Source of the DNA: Enterococcus malodoratus ATCC 43197
GTDB lineage: Bacteria; Bacillota; Bacilli; Lactobacillales; Enterococcaceae
Assembly (NCBI RefSeq): GCF_000407185.1
Contig: NZ_KE136481.1
Location: forward strand, 513,136-577,135
DNA length: 64,000 nucleotides
Reading direction: 5' to 3'
In this document: positions 56,009 to 64,000 of the stretch, in pieces
Layout of the letters: every line of letters starts with the position of its first letter
Numbering within the stretch: position 1 is the first letter of the stretch
Position numbers and translations under genes: made by a program
Notes under the pieces: model-generated
The model's input: the letters and a program-made list of their open reading frames with translations, nothing else
Databases searched by the model: none
What the model was told of the DNA's origin: nothing

Positions 56009-58267
56009 GGAATGTTCGATTAATTCACTACTTTTTTTCAAATATTCACCAGTAATCGTTCCACTCTTCAACAAATCCTCGGGAACGCCGCTAAATACAA
56101 CTTCGCCGCCCTTCACACCGCCATCTGGTCCAATATCAATGACCCAATCAGCTTGCTTGATGATTTCGCTGTGGTGTTCGATGATAATCAAGGTATTCCC
56201 TTTTTCTACCATTCGTTGGAACAACGCGTTCAGCTTCTTGATATCTGACAGATGCAGTCCGGTGGTTGGCTCGTCCAAAACAAACACGGATTCATTCTGT
56301 GTGATCGCTTTAGTCAGCTTCAAGCGCTGACGTTCACCGCCCGAAAGAGTCGTCAATGTGCGGCCGATCGGTAAATAAGTTAGACCCGTATCGATCATCG
56401 CCTGCAGTTTCTCAATCATTTTTTTACTGCCGATCCCATGATAGAATTCCTGCAGCTCTTTAGGAGTTTTCGCCAATACCTCTAAAATTGTACATCCTTT
56501 CAGCTTGTAGCTGAGCGCTTCATCAGAGAAGCGTGTGCCGCCGCATGCCTCACACTCATTCACGATCGGGTCCATGAAGACCAGCTCGACAACGGTCTCC
56601 CCTTTTCCATGACAAACTGGACAGGCTCCTGTTGAGTTGAAACTGAACATGCCGACCGGAACTTGATTTGCTTTGCCGAAGGTACGTCGAATTTCGTCAT
56701 AGATCCCCAGATAAGTCGCTGGAGTTGCTCGATTCGTTGCCTTGATTGGTGCTTGATTGATGATGGAAATCTCGTTGGGGTACTGTTCTGGCAGGATTTT
56801 TGTGATTAAAGTCGATTTTCCTGAACCGGCCACGCCGGTAACTACTGTTAAGACATGTTTGGGAATGTCCACCGTCACATTTTTCAAATTGTGCAAGTTC
56901 GCTTCATTGATCGTCATTTTTTCTTGCCAACTACGGGGATGAGTATTGATTGGCAATGTCTGACAAATTTCTTTTCCTGTTAAGCTGTCTGACCGCAGCA
57001 AGGAAGGATAATCTCCGCGAAAGATGATCTCTCCGCCTTGTTTGCCCGCTAACGGACCAATGTCGATCACTTCATCCGCCACCGCAATCACATCTGGATC
57101 ATGTTCCACAACAAAAACAGTATTTTCTTTGTCTCGTAAATCTTGCAGCAGTCGATTGATTCGAGAAACATCGCGCGCATGCATCCCGGTACTAGGTTCA
57201 TCAAAAATATAAAACATTCCATTCAAGGCACTGCCCATATATTTCACTAATTTTACTCGCTGGGCCTCACCACCTGACAAGGTGGGAGTCTGCCGATCTA
57301 GCTGCAGGTAATCGAGCCCAATATCGATCAAGCGCTGAACTTGTCGCTTGATTTCACTGATCACCTCGTTCACTTCCGGATAATCTAAATCATTTAGAAA
57401 CTGAAGCAGTTCGTTCATATCCATTTCCACACAATCCGCAATCGAACGACCGTCGATTTTTACCGACAGCGCTTCTTTGTTCAAACGGCGCCCTTCACAA
57501 TCTGGACACGGTGCTTCAAACAATAATTCTTTTAATTTTTCTTCATACATTTTACTGTGACCAGACAAGTCGCGCTTCAAAATAATCCGTTCGTAGTTCC
57601 GACAAATCCCTTCAAGCTTCGGGTTGACTGGTGTAAGTGCTTGTTCTGGATGTCCATATACTAATTGATTCCATTGGGAAGTGGTCAATTCTTTAAGCGG
57701 TTGATCATTATCAAAGAAGTCCGCCGCTGCGTACTGTTTCCAATACCAATTTCCAACGGCATAGCGCGTGTCTAACACAGCTCCTTGATTCCAAGATTTT
57801 TCGCGGTCGATCAATTTGTCTACATTAATTTGATTGACCCGACCTAAACCAGAACACTTTTGACACATTCCTTGAGGATTGTTGAAAGAAAATTGACCGG
57901 CTGACCCAATCTGAGGCTGACCTACGCGTGAGTATAATAACCGTAATAAAGAATAGGTTTCGGTGATCGTTCCGACAGTTGAACGTTGATTTCCGCCTAG
58001 CGGAGTTTGATCGATCACAATTGCCGGATTCAAATTTTCAATCCGTTCCGCTTTCGGTTTGAGGAACTTAGGCATCCGATTCCTTACGAATGCGGAGTAG
58101 TTCGCATTCATTTGCCGCTGCGCTTCCGCCGCGATCGTGTCAAAGACCAAACTGGACTTTCCTGAACCTGACACGCCTGTAAACACAATCAGCTGGTTCT
58201 TTTCGATCTCTAATGAGAGATGCTGCAGATTGTTTTGTGTGAGACCGATTAATCTTAGTGGTTTCAT
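55997..58267 (-). CDS. short UvrA paralogue (excinuclease ABC subunit A-like ATPase)
   Basis: 756 residues, against about 940 for UvrA. It has two ABC modules: Walker A FTGVSGSGKSSLVF (about 30) and VTGVAGSGKSTLIT (about 475), signatures TLSGGEAQRVKL and TLSGGERQRLKL, and Walker B IFDEPSTGMHARD and VLDEPTTGLHLSD. It keeps zinc-type CxxC sets (CQKCSGLG, CPDCEGRR, CPVCHGKG, CEACGGTR). The missing length suits class II UvrA lacking the UvrB-binding region, often linked to drug tolerance or unknown roles. RBS AAGGGGGA. Confidence 0.88.
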   Translation of the reverse strand: MKPLRLIGLTQNNLQHLSLEIEKNQLIVFTGVSGSGKSSLVFDTIAAEAQRQMNANYSAFVRNRMPKFLKPKAERIENLNPAIVIDQTPLGGNQRSTVGTITETYSLLRLLYSRVGQPQIGSAGQFSFNNPQGMCQKCSGLGRVNQINVDKLIDREKSWNQGAVLDTRYAVGNWYWKQYAAADFFDNDQPLKELTTSQWNQLVYGHPEQALTPVNPKLEGICRNYERIILKRDLSGHSKMYEEKLKELLFEAPCPDCEGRRLNKEALSVKIDGRSIADCVEMDMNELLQFLNDLDYPEVNEVISEIKRQVQRLIDIGLDYLQLDRQTPTLSGGEAQRVKLVKYMGSALNGMFYIFDEPSTGMHARDVSRINRLLQDLRDKENTVFVVEHDPDVIAVADEVIDIGPLAGKQGGEIIFRGDYPSLLRSDSLTGKEICQTLPINTHPRSWQEKMTINEANLHNLKNVTVDIPKHVLTVVTGVAGSGKSTLITKILPEQYPNEISIINQAPIKATNRATPATYLGIYDEIRRTFGKANQVPVGMFSFNSTGACPVCHGKGETVVELVFMDPIVNECEACGGTRFSDEALSYKLKGCTILEVLAKTPKELQEFYHGIGSKKMIEKLQAMIDTGLTYLPIGRTLTTLSGGERQRLKLTKAITQNESVFVLDEPTTGLHLSDIKKLNALFQRMVEKGNTLIIIEHHSEIIKQADWVIDIGPDGGVKGGEVVFSGVPEDLLKSGTITGEYLKKSSELIEHSISC

Positions 58268-58396
58268 CTAAATTCCCCCTTACCTATCCAGTCTAAAGTC
58301 TTCCGCAACTGGAGAGTCAAGGAGAATTCTGCCTCTTTTTAATTCTTTTTTTATAGAATGGTCCCTAAGTTGGATGGCTTTTTTGCTTTTTCCTAC

Positions 58397-58402
58397 TATA
58401 AT
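58397..58402 (+). promoter_or_regulatory. -10 box of the membrane-protein gene
   Basis: A perfect TATAAT about 35 bp before the ATG. A convincing -35 is not visible. Confidence 0.45.
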
Positions 58403-58436
58403 TAATTAAAACCTGTTACATATAGAAAGGTCGTCT

Positions 58437-58883
58437 ATGAAAAATTATCGCATCGGATTTTCTCCCATCGGGTTATTGACCGTCTGCTTAGTCATGCTTC
58501 CAAATCTTTTGTTTCTTTTTATTACGCCTCCAAACAATGTTTTGAGTCAAAATGAATCGAGTTTCTGGCTCTGGAACCTATTGGAAAACGTTGGTCGTTT
58601 CGGAATGATGGGCTCACTTTGCTTTATTTTGAATCGAACACCTGCACGGAAGAATAGCGTTTTGACTATGAGTGCATTGGGTTCATTAATCCTTTATTTT
58701 GTGCTTTGGGGCTTTTATTTTGCCGGAATTTCTAATGGTCTGATGCTGGTTGGTTTGGCGGTTTTCCCCTCGATCTTTTTCCTGCTGACTGCTTGGAAAC
58801 TGCGAAATCCCTTTGCACTTTCTTTCGTGGCACTTTTTGCATTGACTCATATCACAATAACCGCCAGCAATTTTTTATTTTAA
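58437..58883 (+). CDS. small integral membrane protein, unknown
   Basis: 148 residues with four hydrophobic segments (about 9-31, 47-64, 76-99 and 103-145). RBS AGAAAGG precedes ATG. No family is recognised. It is a single gene between the UvrA-like promoter region and the grd terminator. Confidence 0.7.
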   Translation: MKNYRIGFSPIGLLTVCLVMLPNLLFLFITPPNNVLSQNESSFWLWNLLENVGRFGMMGSLCFILNRTPARKNSVLTMSALGSLILYFVLWGFYFAGISNGLMLVGLAVFPSIFFLLTAWKLRNPFALSFVALFALTHITITASNFLF

Positions 58884-58894
58884 TTTTTCGCACA

Positions 58895-58932
58895 AAGAAA
58901 CCGGCCCATTGGATAAGCCGGTTTCTTTTTAT
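58895..58932. terminator. bidirectional terminator
   Basis: AAGAAACCGGC / GCCGGTTTCTT arms with an 11-nt loop and T-rich flanks, ending both the membrane-protein gene and grdD. Confidence 0.85.
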
Positions 58933-60086
58933 AAATATTTGGCTGTTTTCAATTCTGCTTGTGCAGCTGCTAAATTCTTCTCATTGACTAATACAATCGG
59001 TCCTGTACAGCCCATTCCGCTTTCAGCATAAATATCTGCTTCCCACAAAACTTTGACCGCATCCTCCAGCTCCATGATCTCGATTCCAGCAATCTCGCTA
59101 GTGACAATTTCCTTTGGTGGCGGCTCGATCTCTTTGACTTCTGTCGTTGGCACTGCGCTCAACTCCAGACAAATTGGCTTCAAACCCGCTTGATCTGCTT
59201 TTTGATATTCAGTCTGACTGATTTTTCCAAGTTTCCCCTTCGCGAGTTCATACGCATATTCCAACGCATTAGTAATCACTGGTGCACCACTAGCACGAGA
59301 AATAATGCAGATGTTGCGTTCATAATTCCGACCGAGCCCTGGCCCATAGCCCGCACCGACAGTCTCATAATTTCCGCCGCTCGAATAGGCTGAGAAAAGC
59401 TTCATCAAAAGATTGCCTGTTAGACTATCACAGACCACGACATCGACGCTGCCTAAAGGTAAATCGTTGCCGCGTAGAACTTTGCCGCCGTCCTCCCGTT
59501 GACTTTCACCAAAAACAAGCTCATACCCGTTTTCTTGCAAAGTAGTCAACGAACGTTCAACCGTTTTTGCACCTTCAATATTCAAAATACCGATTGTCGG
59601 TTGCTGGATACCGCAGGCCTTCGCAGCAGCGATACCATTAATAGCATTCAGCACCATCGCTTCATTTCGAATACCGCTAGTTGTCCCAGTTGTAGTTGCA
59701 ATAAAAAGCTCACGTCCCAATGCAGGTGTCACTACCTTGCCAACCGTGGAAACGCCGATCGGGAAGTTATAATGCAGCGTCACACAGCCTTGCAGTTCGC
59801 CGCTGTCCAACAGCTCTTCCATCAGCTCAGCAGAATCCTTCTGACAATCAGTCGTTGAATAATGATCAAAATCGGTTACCCAGTCGACGTCCTTTCCAAT
59901 TAAAACCAAATCAAATAGGTTCTTTTGTTTAATTGCATAGGCTGCTTGTTTCATGACTTCTGTGCCTAATTCACTGCCGTCAATGGTCAAACCGATCTTG
60001 ATTCTTGATTCCATTCGTCCCGTTTCTAAACTAGTCGCCAAATCTTCAAAAACCTTTTTTACCGTTTGTTTTACTTGATCAGACAT
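58929..60086 (-). CDS. grdD: glycine reductase complex C subunit alpha GrdD
   Basis: 385 residues. It resembles PlsX/phosphotransacetylase-type proteins, with TIGILNIEGAKTVERSL near 165 and DVVVCDSLTGNLLMKLFSAYSSGG near 210, and a C-terminal GMGCTGPIVLV motif (Cys about 363), a conserved Cys near the GrdD C-terminus. With GrdC it takes the Se-carboxymethyl group from GrdA and makes acetyl phosphate. It is the last gene of the grd operon, 10 bp after grdC. Confidence 0.92.
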   Translation of the reverse strand: MSDQVKQTVKKVFEDLATSLETGRMESRIKIGLTIDGSELGTEVMKQAAYAIKQKNLFDLVLIGKDVDWVTDFDHYSTTDCQKDSAELMEELLDSGELQGCVTLHYNFPIGVSTVGKVVTPALGRELFIATTTGTTSGIRNEAMVLNAINGIAAAKACGIQQPTIGILNIEGAKTVERSLTTLQENGYELVFGESQREDGGKVLRGNDLPLGSVDVVVCDSLTGNLLMKLFSAYSSGGNYETVGAGYGPGLGRNYERNICIISRASGAPVITNALEYAYELAKGKLGKISQTEYQKADQAGLKPICLELSAVPTTEVKEIEPPPKEIVTSEIAGIEIMELEDAVKVLWEADIYAESGMGCTGPIVLVNEKNLAAAQAELKTAKYL

Positions 60087-60096
60087 AGCTCCACCT

Positions 60097-61638
60097 CTAT
60101 TCTGCTGAAAGATTGGCAGCGAAACTTCTCAATGCCTGCGCAACTTCTCGCTTCACCAGCTCTTCTAAATCTTGCTGATTCTCATCTGCAACCTTGCCGT
60201 TGTTGCGCTCCATCAAAATCGACACACCATCAAACAAGTTGGTCATCCGCCCTAAGAAAAGTGAACCTTTCCCAACGATCATCGCGCGATTTTTGTCGCC
60301 GCTGACTAAGTCTTCTGCCGCAAAACCTAAATACGGAATGCCGCTCGGAATATGACCCTGGGTTGGTGCCCAACCGACAAGCGCCTTTTCATTAACAAAA
60401 GCCATCAGATCTTTTTTCTCGATATCCTTACGTAATACTCCGATCGCCCCGATCATTTTCAGATTGGCCAACGGTACATCGCCGGCACCAGCTGGTTTAG
60501 TGATATCGGGATTTTGCATTTCGACAGAATAGACATCCACATCTTTGATCGTTAATTGGGCTTTTTCTAAAATACTTCCGATCAACGCAGTGGTGACTGC
60601 TTGCGGGCTCGATCCGCTGCCAACTTCATGTTTACCAGTCAAATCATGGCGTAAAATTGGACTTACTCCATCATTTTCACTGATCAAGGCCGCAAAACCG
60701 CCCAAAACATCTTCTAAAATCGGCAACCCCTTACCGACATGGGATTTACCGTTCATACCTAATTTAGCGGTTGCCCCGCCTGCTACAAGTACGACATTTT
60801 TGTGAGTACCTGCTGCTACTAATGAAGCCGCAGTGATCAACGCATGAGTCGGTCCGGCACAGAAACTGCGAATGTCTGAACCAGTCGCGTGTTCGCATCC
60901 GCATAATTCAGCGATGGACTTGGCAAAATTTCCGCCGCCCCGCTGATTCATATCTCCGCAAGCTTCCTCACTGCATTCAATTACGTAATCAATCTCTTTT
61001 GGGTCAAGCTGGTGTTTAGCGATTAATTGCCGTAACGCTAAGACTCCGCTAGCCTTCACCACTAGATTTTCCAGCATCACATGCGCATTCAAATTCACGT
61101 CGATTTGATGTGCTGGGCTCACACCGCCAACTAGCTGGCGGTCATAATACAGACCTTCTGCATGATTTTCGGCCAGATCCTTTTCGATCCAGGCTAACGG
61201 TTTGCCCGCTTTGATTTTTTCCACGTCATCCTTGAACAAAGGATGGTTGCTTAACGCCTCGCGAACTTTTGCCGCAAAACTTTCTTCCAGATGAACCAGT
61301 TCAAACACATCAACAATCTGCAACAAACCGTAAAATTCCAATTCCGGCATGATCTCGCCGAATTTGCCTTCACGTTTACCTTCGATTGATTGATTGACCC
61401 ACGGTTGTGGAATTTCTTTTAATTCATGATAGTCCATGTTTCCAATAAAAGTCTGATTAGGCGCATAATTGACTACTTCCTCAAAGCTGCGCAGGTTATC
61501 GTACAGATTCGCCAAATATGGACTATCTGGTGTCGTGATCTTTTCAGTTGTTTGGGTCGTGCCATTATGTTCGATCATATCTGGTGTATGAACTAAAACA
61601 TAGCTCGCCCCGCGTAAAGTCGAATAGTTCATGGGCAT
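60097..61638 (-). CDS. grdC: glycine reductase complex C subunit beta GrdC
   Basis: 513 residues with a thiolase-like fold: LRGASYVLVHTPDMIEHNGTT at the start, YVIECSEEACGDMNQRGGGNFAKSIAEL (about 215) and GSDIRSFCAGPTHALITAASL (about 255-275), with VLVAGGATAKLGMNGK following. These match GrdC, which with GrdD forms the acetyl-phosphate-producing complex C. It lies 5 bp after trxA, so the unit is translationally tight. Confidence 0.94.
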   Translation of the reverse strand: MPMNYSTLRGASYVLVHTPDMIEHNGTTQTTEKITTPDSPYLANLYDNLRSFEEVVNYAPNQTFIGNMDYHELKEIPQPWVNQSIEGKREGKFGEIMPELEFYGLLQIVDVFELVHLEESFAAKVREALSNHPLFKDDVEKIKAGKPLAWIEKDLAENHAEGLYYDRQLVGGVSPAHQIDVNLNAHVMLENLVVKASGVLALRQLIAKHQLDPKEIDYVIECSEEACGDMNQRGGGNFAKSIAELCGCEHATGSDIRSFCAGPTHALITAASLVAAGTHKNVVLVAGGATAKLGMNGKSHVGKGLPILEDVLGGFAALISENDGVSPILRHDLTGKHEVGSGSSPQAVTTALIGSILEKAQLTIKDVDVYSVEMQNPDITKPAGAGDVPLANLKMIGAIGVLRKDIEKKDLMAFVNEKALVGWAPTQGHIPSGIPYLGFAAEDLVSGDKNRAMIVGKGSLFLGRMTNLFDGVSILMERNNGKVADENQQDLEELVKREVAQALRSFAANLSAE

Positions 61639-61643
61639 TCTCC

Positions 61644-61967
61644 CTAAATGTATTTCTGAATCATTTCTTCAATGGATTCTTTGGTACAGTCATCTTTCGC
61701 TACTTCGTCAACTTTTTCACCATTTTGGTAAATTGAGATAACCGGTAATCCTAGTATTTTATGCTGAATACAGAAGCGGCGTACTTTTTTCTGTGATGTG
61801 TTGAACTTCGTAAAACGGATTTTATCGCCATATTGTGCATATAGTTCTTCCACATCAGGCATCAAAGCCAAACAATTTTCACAGGTTTCTCCCCACCAGT
61901 CTACTAAGACTGGTTTGGCTTGCTCTGTAACTTCGGCAGCAAAATTATCAACAGTTAATTCAATCAT
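61644..61967 (-). CDS. trxA: thioredoxin (glycine-reductase type)
   Basis: 107 residues, thioredoxin fold. The active site is ETCENC instead of WCGPC, with WWGETCENCLALMPDVEEL near residue 28. Departures from CGPC are a known feature of thioredoxins serving glycine reductase. It would pass electrons from TrxB to GrdA/GrdB. It overlaps trxB by 4 nt. Confidence 0.93.
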   Translation of the reverse strand: MIELTVDNFAAEVTEQAKPVLVDWWGETCENCLALMPDVEELYAQYGDKIRFTKFNTSQKKVRRFCIQHKILGLPVISIYQNGEKVDEVAKDDCTKESIEEMIQKYI

Positions 61968-62932
61968 GTTGTTGGTACCTCCCTTTTGATTTTCTCCACA
62001 TATTTTTGTGCTGAGAACGCGGCAATTGCCCCGTCACCAGTAGCTGTAACGACCTGACGCAGCACTTTTGGCCGCATATCTCCTGCCGCAAAAACACCGG
62101 GAATTTGCGTGCACATCGCTTCATCAGTAATTATATAGCCGTAATCATTCAATGGAATTTTTCCTTGGTAAAGTTGCGTACTCGGTACATTGCCGATAAA
62201 GACAAAGATCCCAAATAGCCCATCGTCTTCATCCGCTTCAAAACGGGTTAATTCATCTGTCTCTGTATTACGGATAGTCATCGCCTCTACCATGCCGTCG
62301 CCTTCGATACTTTCCACGACTGAATCAAAAATATACTCGATCTTGTCATTGGCTTTCGCTTGCTCAACCGCAATCGCATCAGCGGTCAGATCGCTCAAGT
62401 TTTGAATGATCGTTACTTTACGTGCAAAGGTCGTAATGAACATCGCTTCCTCGACCGCTGAATTTCCGCCGCCGATTACAAATACTTCCATATCTTCAAA
62501 AAAGGCACCGTCGCATGTCGCACAATAAGAAACACCTTTTCCTGCCAGCTCACGTTCCCCAGTACAACCGATCTCTCTTGGAAATGCACCATTGGCACAA
62601 ATCACCGCATGGGATTCGAAAACGCTACCATCTTTACACGTTATTTTTTTGACCGTTCCTTCTAATTCCAAATCGGTAACTTCTTTACGTAATTGAATCT
62701 CCGCACCAAACTGCTGGGCCTGATCCGCCATTCGTTTGATCAATTCCGGACCAGAGGTTTCTTCTTCGCTCATCTTGATCGATCCTGGAAAATTAGCGAT
62801 TTCATGTGTGGAAACAATTTGTCCGCCTAATTTTGTTTTTTCTAAGAGCAACACCTTCAACCGTGCTCTTGCATTGTATAGAGCTGCCGTTAAGCCGGCT
62901 GGCCCGCCGCCGATAATAATCACATCGTACAT
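61964..62932 (-). CDS. trxB: thioredoxin reductase
   Basis: 322 residues from ATG 62932 (MYDVIIIGGGPAGLTAA), preceded by GGGAGGAG at 9 nt; the longer frame has an upstream extension without RBS. The redox-active CATC motif lies at about 134 (SYCATCDGAFF), with VIGGGNSAVEEAMF for NADPH and a C-terminal VFAAGDMRPKVLRQ FAD motif. It keeps the thioredoxin above reduced. The grd context makes it part of the glycine reductase electron path. Confidence 0.94.
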   Translation of the reverse strand: MYDVIIIGGGPAGLTAALYNARARLKVLLLEKTKLGGQIVSTHEIANFPGSIKMSEEETSGPELIKRMADQAQQFGAEIQLRKEVTDLELEGTVKKITCKDGSVFESHAVICANGAFPREIGCTGERELAGKGVSYCATCDGAFFEDMEVFVIGGGNSAVEEAMFITTFARKVTIIQNLSDLTADAIAVEQAKANDKIEYIFDSVVESIEGDGMVEAMTIRNTETDELTRFEADEDDGLFGIFVFIGNVPSTQLYQGKIPLNDYGYIITDEAMCTQIPGVFAAGDMRPKVLRQVVTATGDGAIAAFSAQKYVEKIKREVPTT

Positions 62933-63016
62933 ATCCTTAAGCTCCTCCCATAAATAAGAAAATACTTTTTTCCGTTCTAAGTTGCCTGAATGAACACTCA
63001 CTCAGGCAACCATCAA

Positions 63017-64000
63017 TTATTCAAATACGGTTTGTTCGTCCACTGGAGTCGTCATTGCCTTCAACGCATTTTCAACAATCCCGCGACGAAGTTTTTTCTC
63101 TTCCTTCAAGCTTAGGTTTGGATTTCCTAGTGGATGAGGAATCGCAATAGCTGGGACGATTCGATTGGCTCCAACTGTTTGCGAAATTGGAACTACTGTA
63201 CAGATATGAACTACAGGTAGACCGGTTTTCTCAATTTCTTTTACCATCGTTGCACCGCAACGAGTACAGGTTCCTCAGGTGGATGTCAAAATGACAGCAT
63301 CGACACCATCTGCTAGTAATTTTTGAGCGATTTCGGCCGCGTATTTCTTGGCATTCGCAACAGCCGTTCCATTTCCGACTGTTGTGTAGAAATAATTGTG
63401 CAGGCTGCCGATCAGCCCTTCTTGTTCCATCTCTCTCACTATATCTAATGGCAATACTCGGTTTGGATCTTGGTTTGCATAAACAGGGTCATACCCACCG
63501 TGAGCCGTTTCATAAGAATCCGCAGACAAAGTATCAATATTCTCGATTGAATACGTTCCATACTTTGAAGCACTGCTGGATTCGATACGATCTGGATTGC
63601 CTTTAGGAACAATTCCACCAGAAGTCACAAGCGCAATTCTCGCTTTAGATAGATCACTTATCGCTGTGGCTGGCGCGACGTTATCAAATTCAGGCATAGG
63701 AAATTCGGTCGTAAATTCTTGGTCATTCACTTTCTTAACCAGCATCTCCACGGCTCGTGCTGAACCGCGTTTTTCATCCTGAAAATTTTTCCGATAACGA
63801 ACAAAGTAGTTATCTGCTTCTGGTGAAACCTGTTCCTTTCTCAACAATTTCAACGCGAGATTTGCAATCACAGGCACTGCTTTTCTCATACCTGCCGCGC
63901 TATTTCTAGTCGGCACGATATAGGCACCCTTTTTGTACATTTCTACTCCAGGGTTTTCTTCGTACATCCCGGTCACAGCCGGAATGCCAAGCTCAGTCAT
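63017..64000 (-). CDS. grdB: glycine reductase selenoprotein GrdB (5' truncated by window edge)
   Basis: Two frames, 63275-64000 and 63017-63274, are one gene read through a TGA at 63275-63277. Translation around it gives LTST-U-GTCTRCGATMVKEI, with Sec at the UxxCxxC position of GrdB; the window holds about 327 codons. The first about 110 residues of a typical 436-residue GrdB lie beyond base 64000; the Met at the edge is internal. The YETAHGGYDPVYAN and YFYTTVGNGTAV segments match the glycine enzyme better than the sarcosine (GrdF) or betaine (GrdH) forms, but specificity stays open. It binds glycine as a Schiff base with the help of GrdE. Confidence 0.93.
63241..63277 (-). promoter_or_regulatory. 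bSECIS element of grdB with Sec codon
   Basis: On the - strand the UGA (63275-63277) is followed by TCGTTGC-GGT-GCAACGA (63247-63263): a perfect 7-bp stem with a GGT loop whose G lies 19 nt after the UGA. ACC (63269-63271) and GGT (63243-63245) can extend the stem across an internal loop. Spacing and loop G match bacterial SECIS elements bound by SelB. Confidence 0.85.

Noticed and set aside
63275-63277. Frameshift or nonsense mutation splitting grdB into two genes
   Set aside because: Both parts are in the same frame across the TGA, the TGA is at the known selenocysteine position and a SECIS-like hairpin follows at the right distance.

Overview
The window is low-GC Firmicute DNA, most likely from the genus Enterococcus or a close Lactobacillales relative. 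The evidence is the hemW-hrcA-grpE-dnaK-dnaJ order with CIRCE operators, the enterococcal-looking DnaK and MprF, strong AGGAGG ribosome-binding sites, CcpA-type cre sites and an IS30-family insertion sequence. No rRNA, tRNA or CRISPR array was seen. Species cannot be decided from the sequence alone.

Layout. 1-4.5 kb (+ strand): an alpha/beta hydrolase, mprF, then a leader region with an 18-codon aromatic-rich reading frame and three related hairpins ending in a terminator, in front of a shortened, apparently non-catalytic 3-dehydroquinate-synthase-like gene. 4.5-11.7 kb (- strand): a pRiA4b ORF-3-like protein, dnaJ, dnaK, grpE, hrcA and hemW, with two CIRCE elements. 11.9-35 kb (- strand): 28 tightly packed or overlapping genes for anaerobic (early cobalt insertion) cobalamin synthesis. 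They run from a cobalamin riboswitch and a promoter carrying a cre-like site at 34.7-35.04 kb to a terminator at 11.8 kb. The operon has the uroporphyrinogen steps (hemC, hemD, cobA-hemD fusion), corrin ring synthesis (cbiA-CDEFGHJKLPT), a cobalt ECF transporter (cbiMNQO), the threonine-derived aminopropanol branch (pduX, cobD, cbiB), nucleotide-loop assembly (cobU, cobS, cobC), an adenosyltransferase, and a probable alpha-ribazole salvage pair (cblT, cblS) in place of cobT. A precorrin-2 dehydrogenase (sirC) sits beside it on the + strand with an APC-type permease.

37.4-44.7 kb: ilvB-ilvN-tetR with a palindromic operator, an intact IS30-family element with an AT target duplication, tenA under a TPP riboswitch, a DUF2268 metalloprotease-like gene, a DUF2087 regulator and a VOC protein. 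44.8-54.2 kb: a probable 5-methylthioribose/5-deoxyribose salvage operon of the DHAP-shunt type (kinase, isomerase, class II aldolase, iron alcohol dehydrogenase). It also has an FGGY kinase, a 2-hydroxyacid dehydrogenase, an NhaC-type transporter and a CMD-family protein, and a divergent DeoR regulator. 54.2-58.9 kb: a ureohydrolase-fold protein, two overlapping small unknown genes, a short UvrA paralogue and a small membrane protein.

58.9-64 kb (- strand): grdB-trxB-trxA-grdC-grdD of a glycine (or related) reductase. grdB is interrupted by an in-frame TGA immediately followed by a bacterial SECIS-like hairpin, so it is a selenoprotein gene whose 5' end lies outside the window. This operon is the most striking content of the window: a Stickland-type, selenium-dependent energy system in an Enterococcus-like chromosome, with an unusual gene order.
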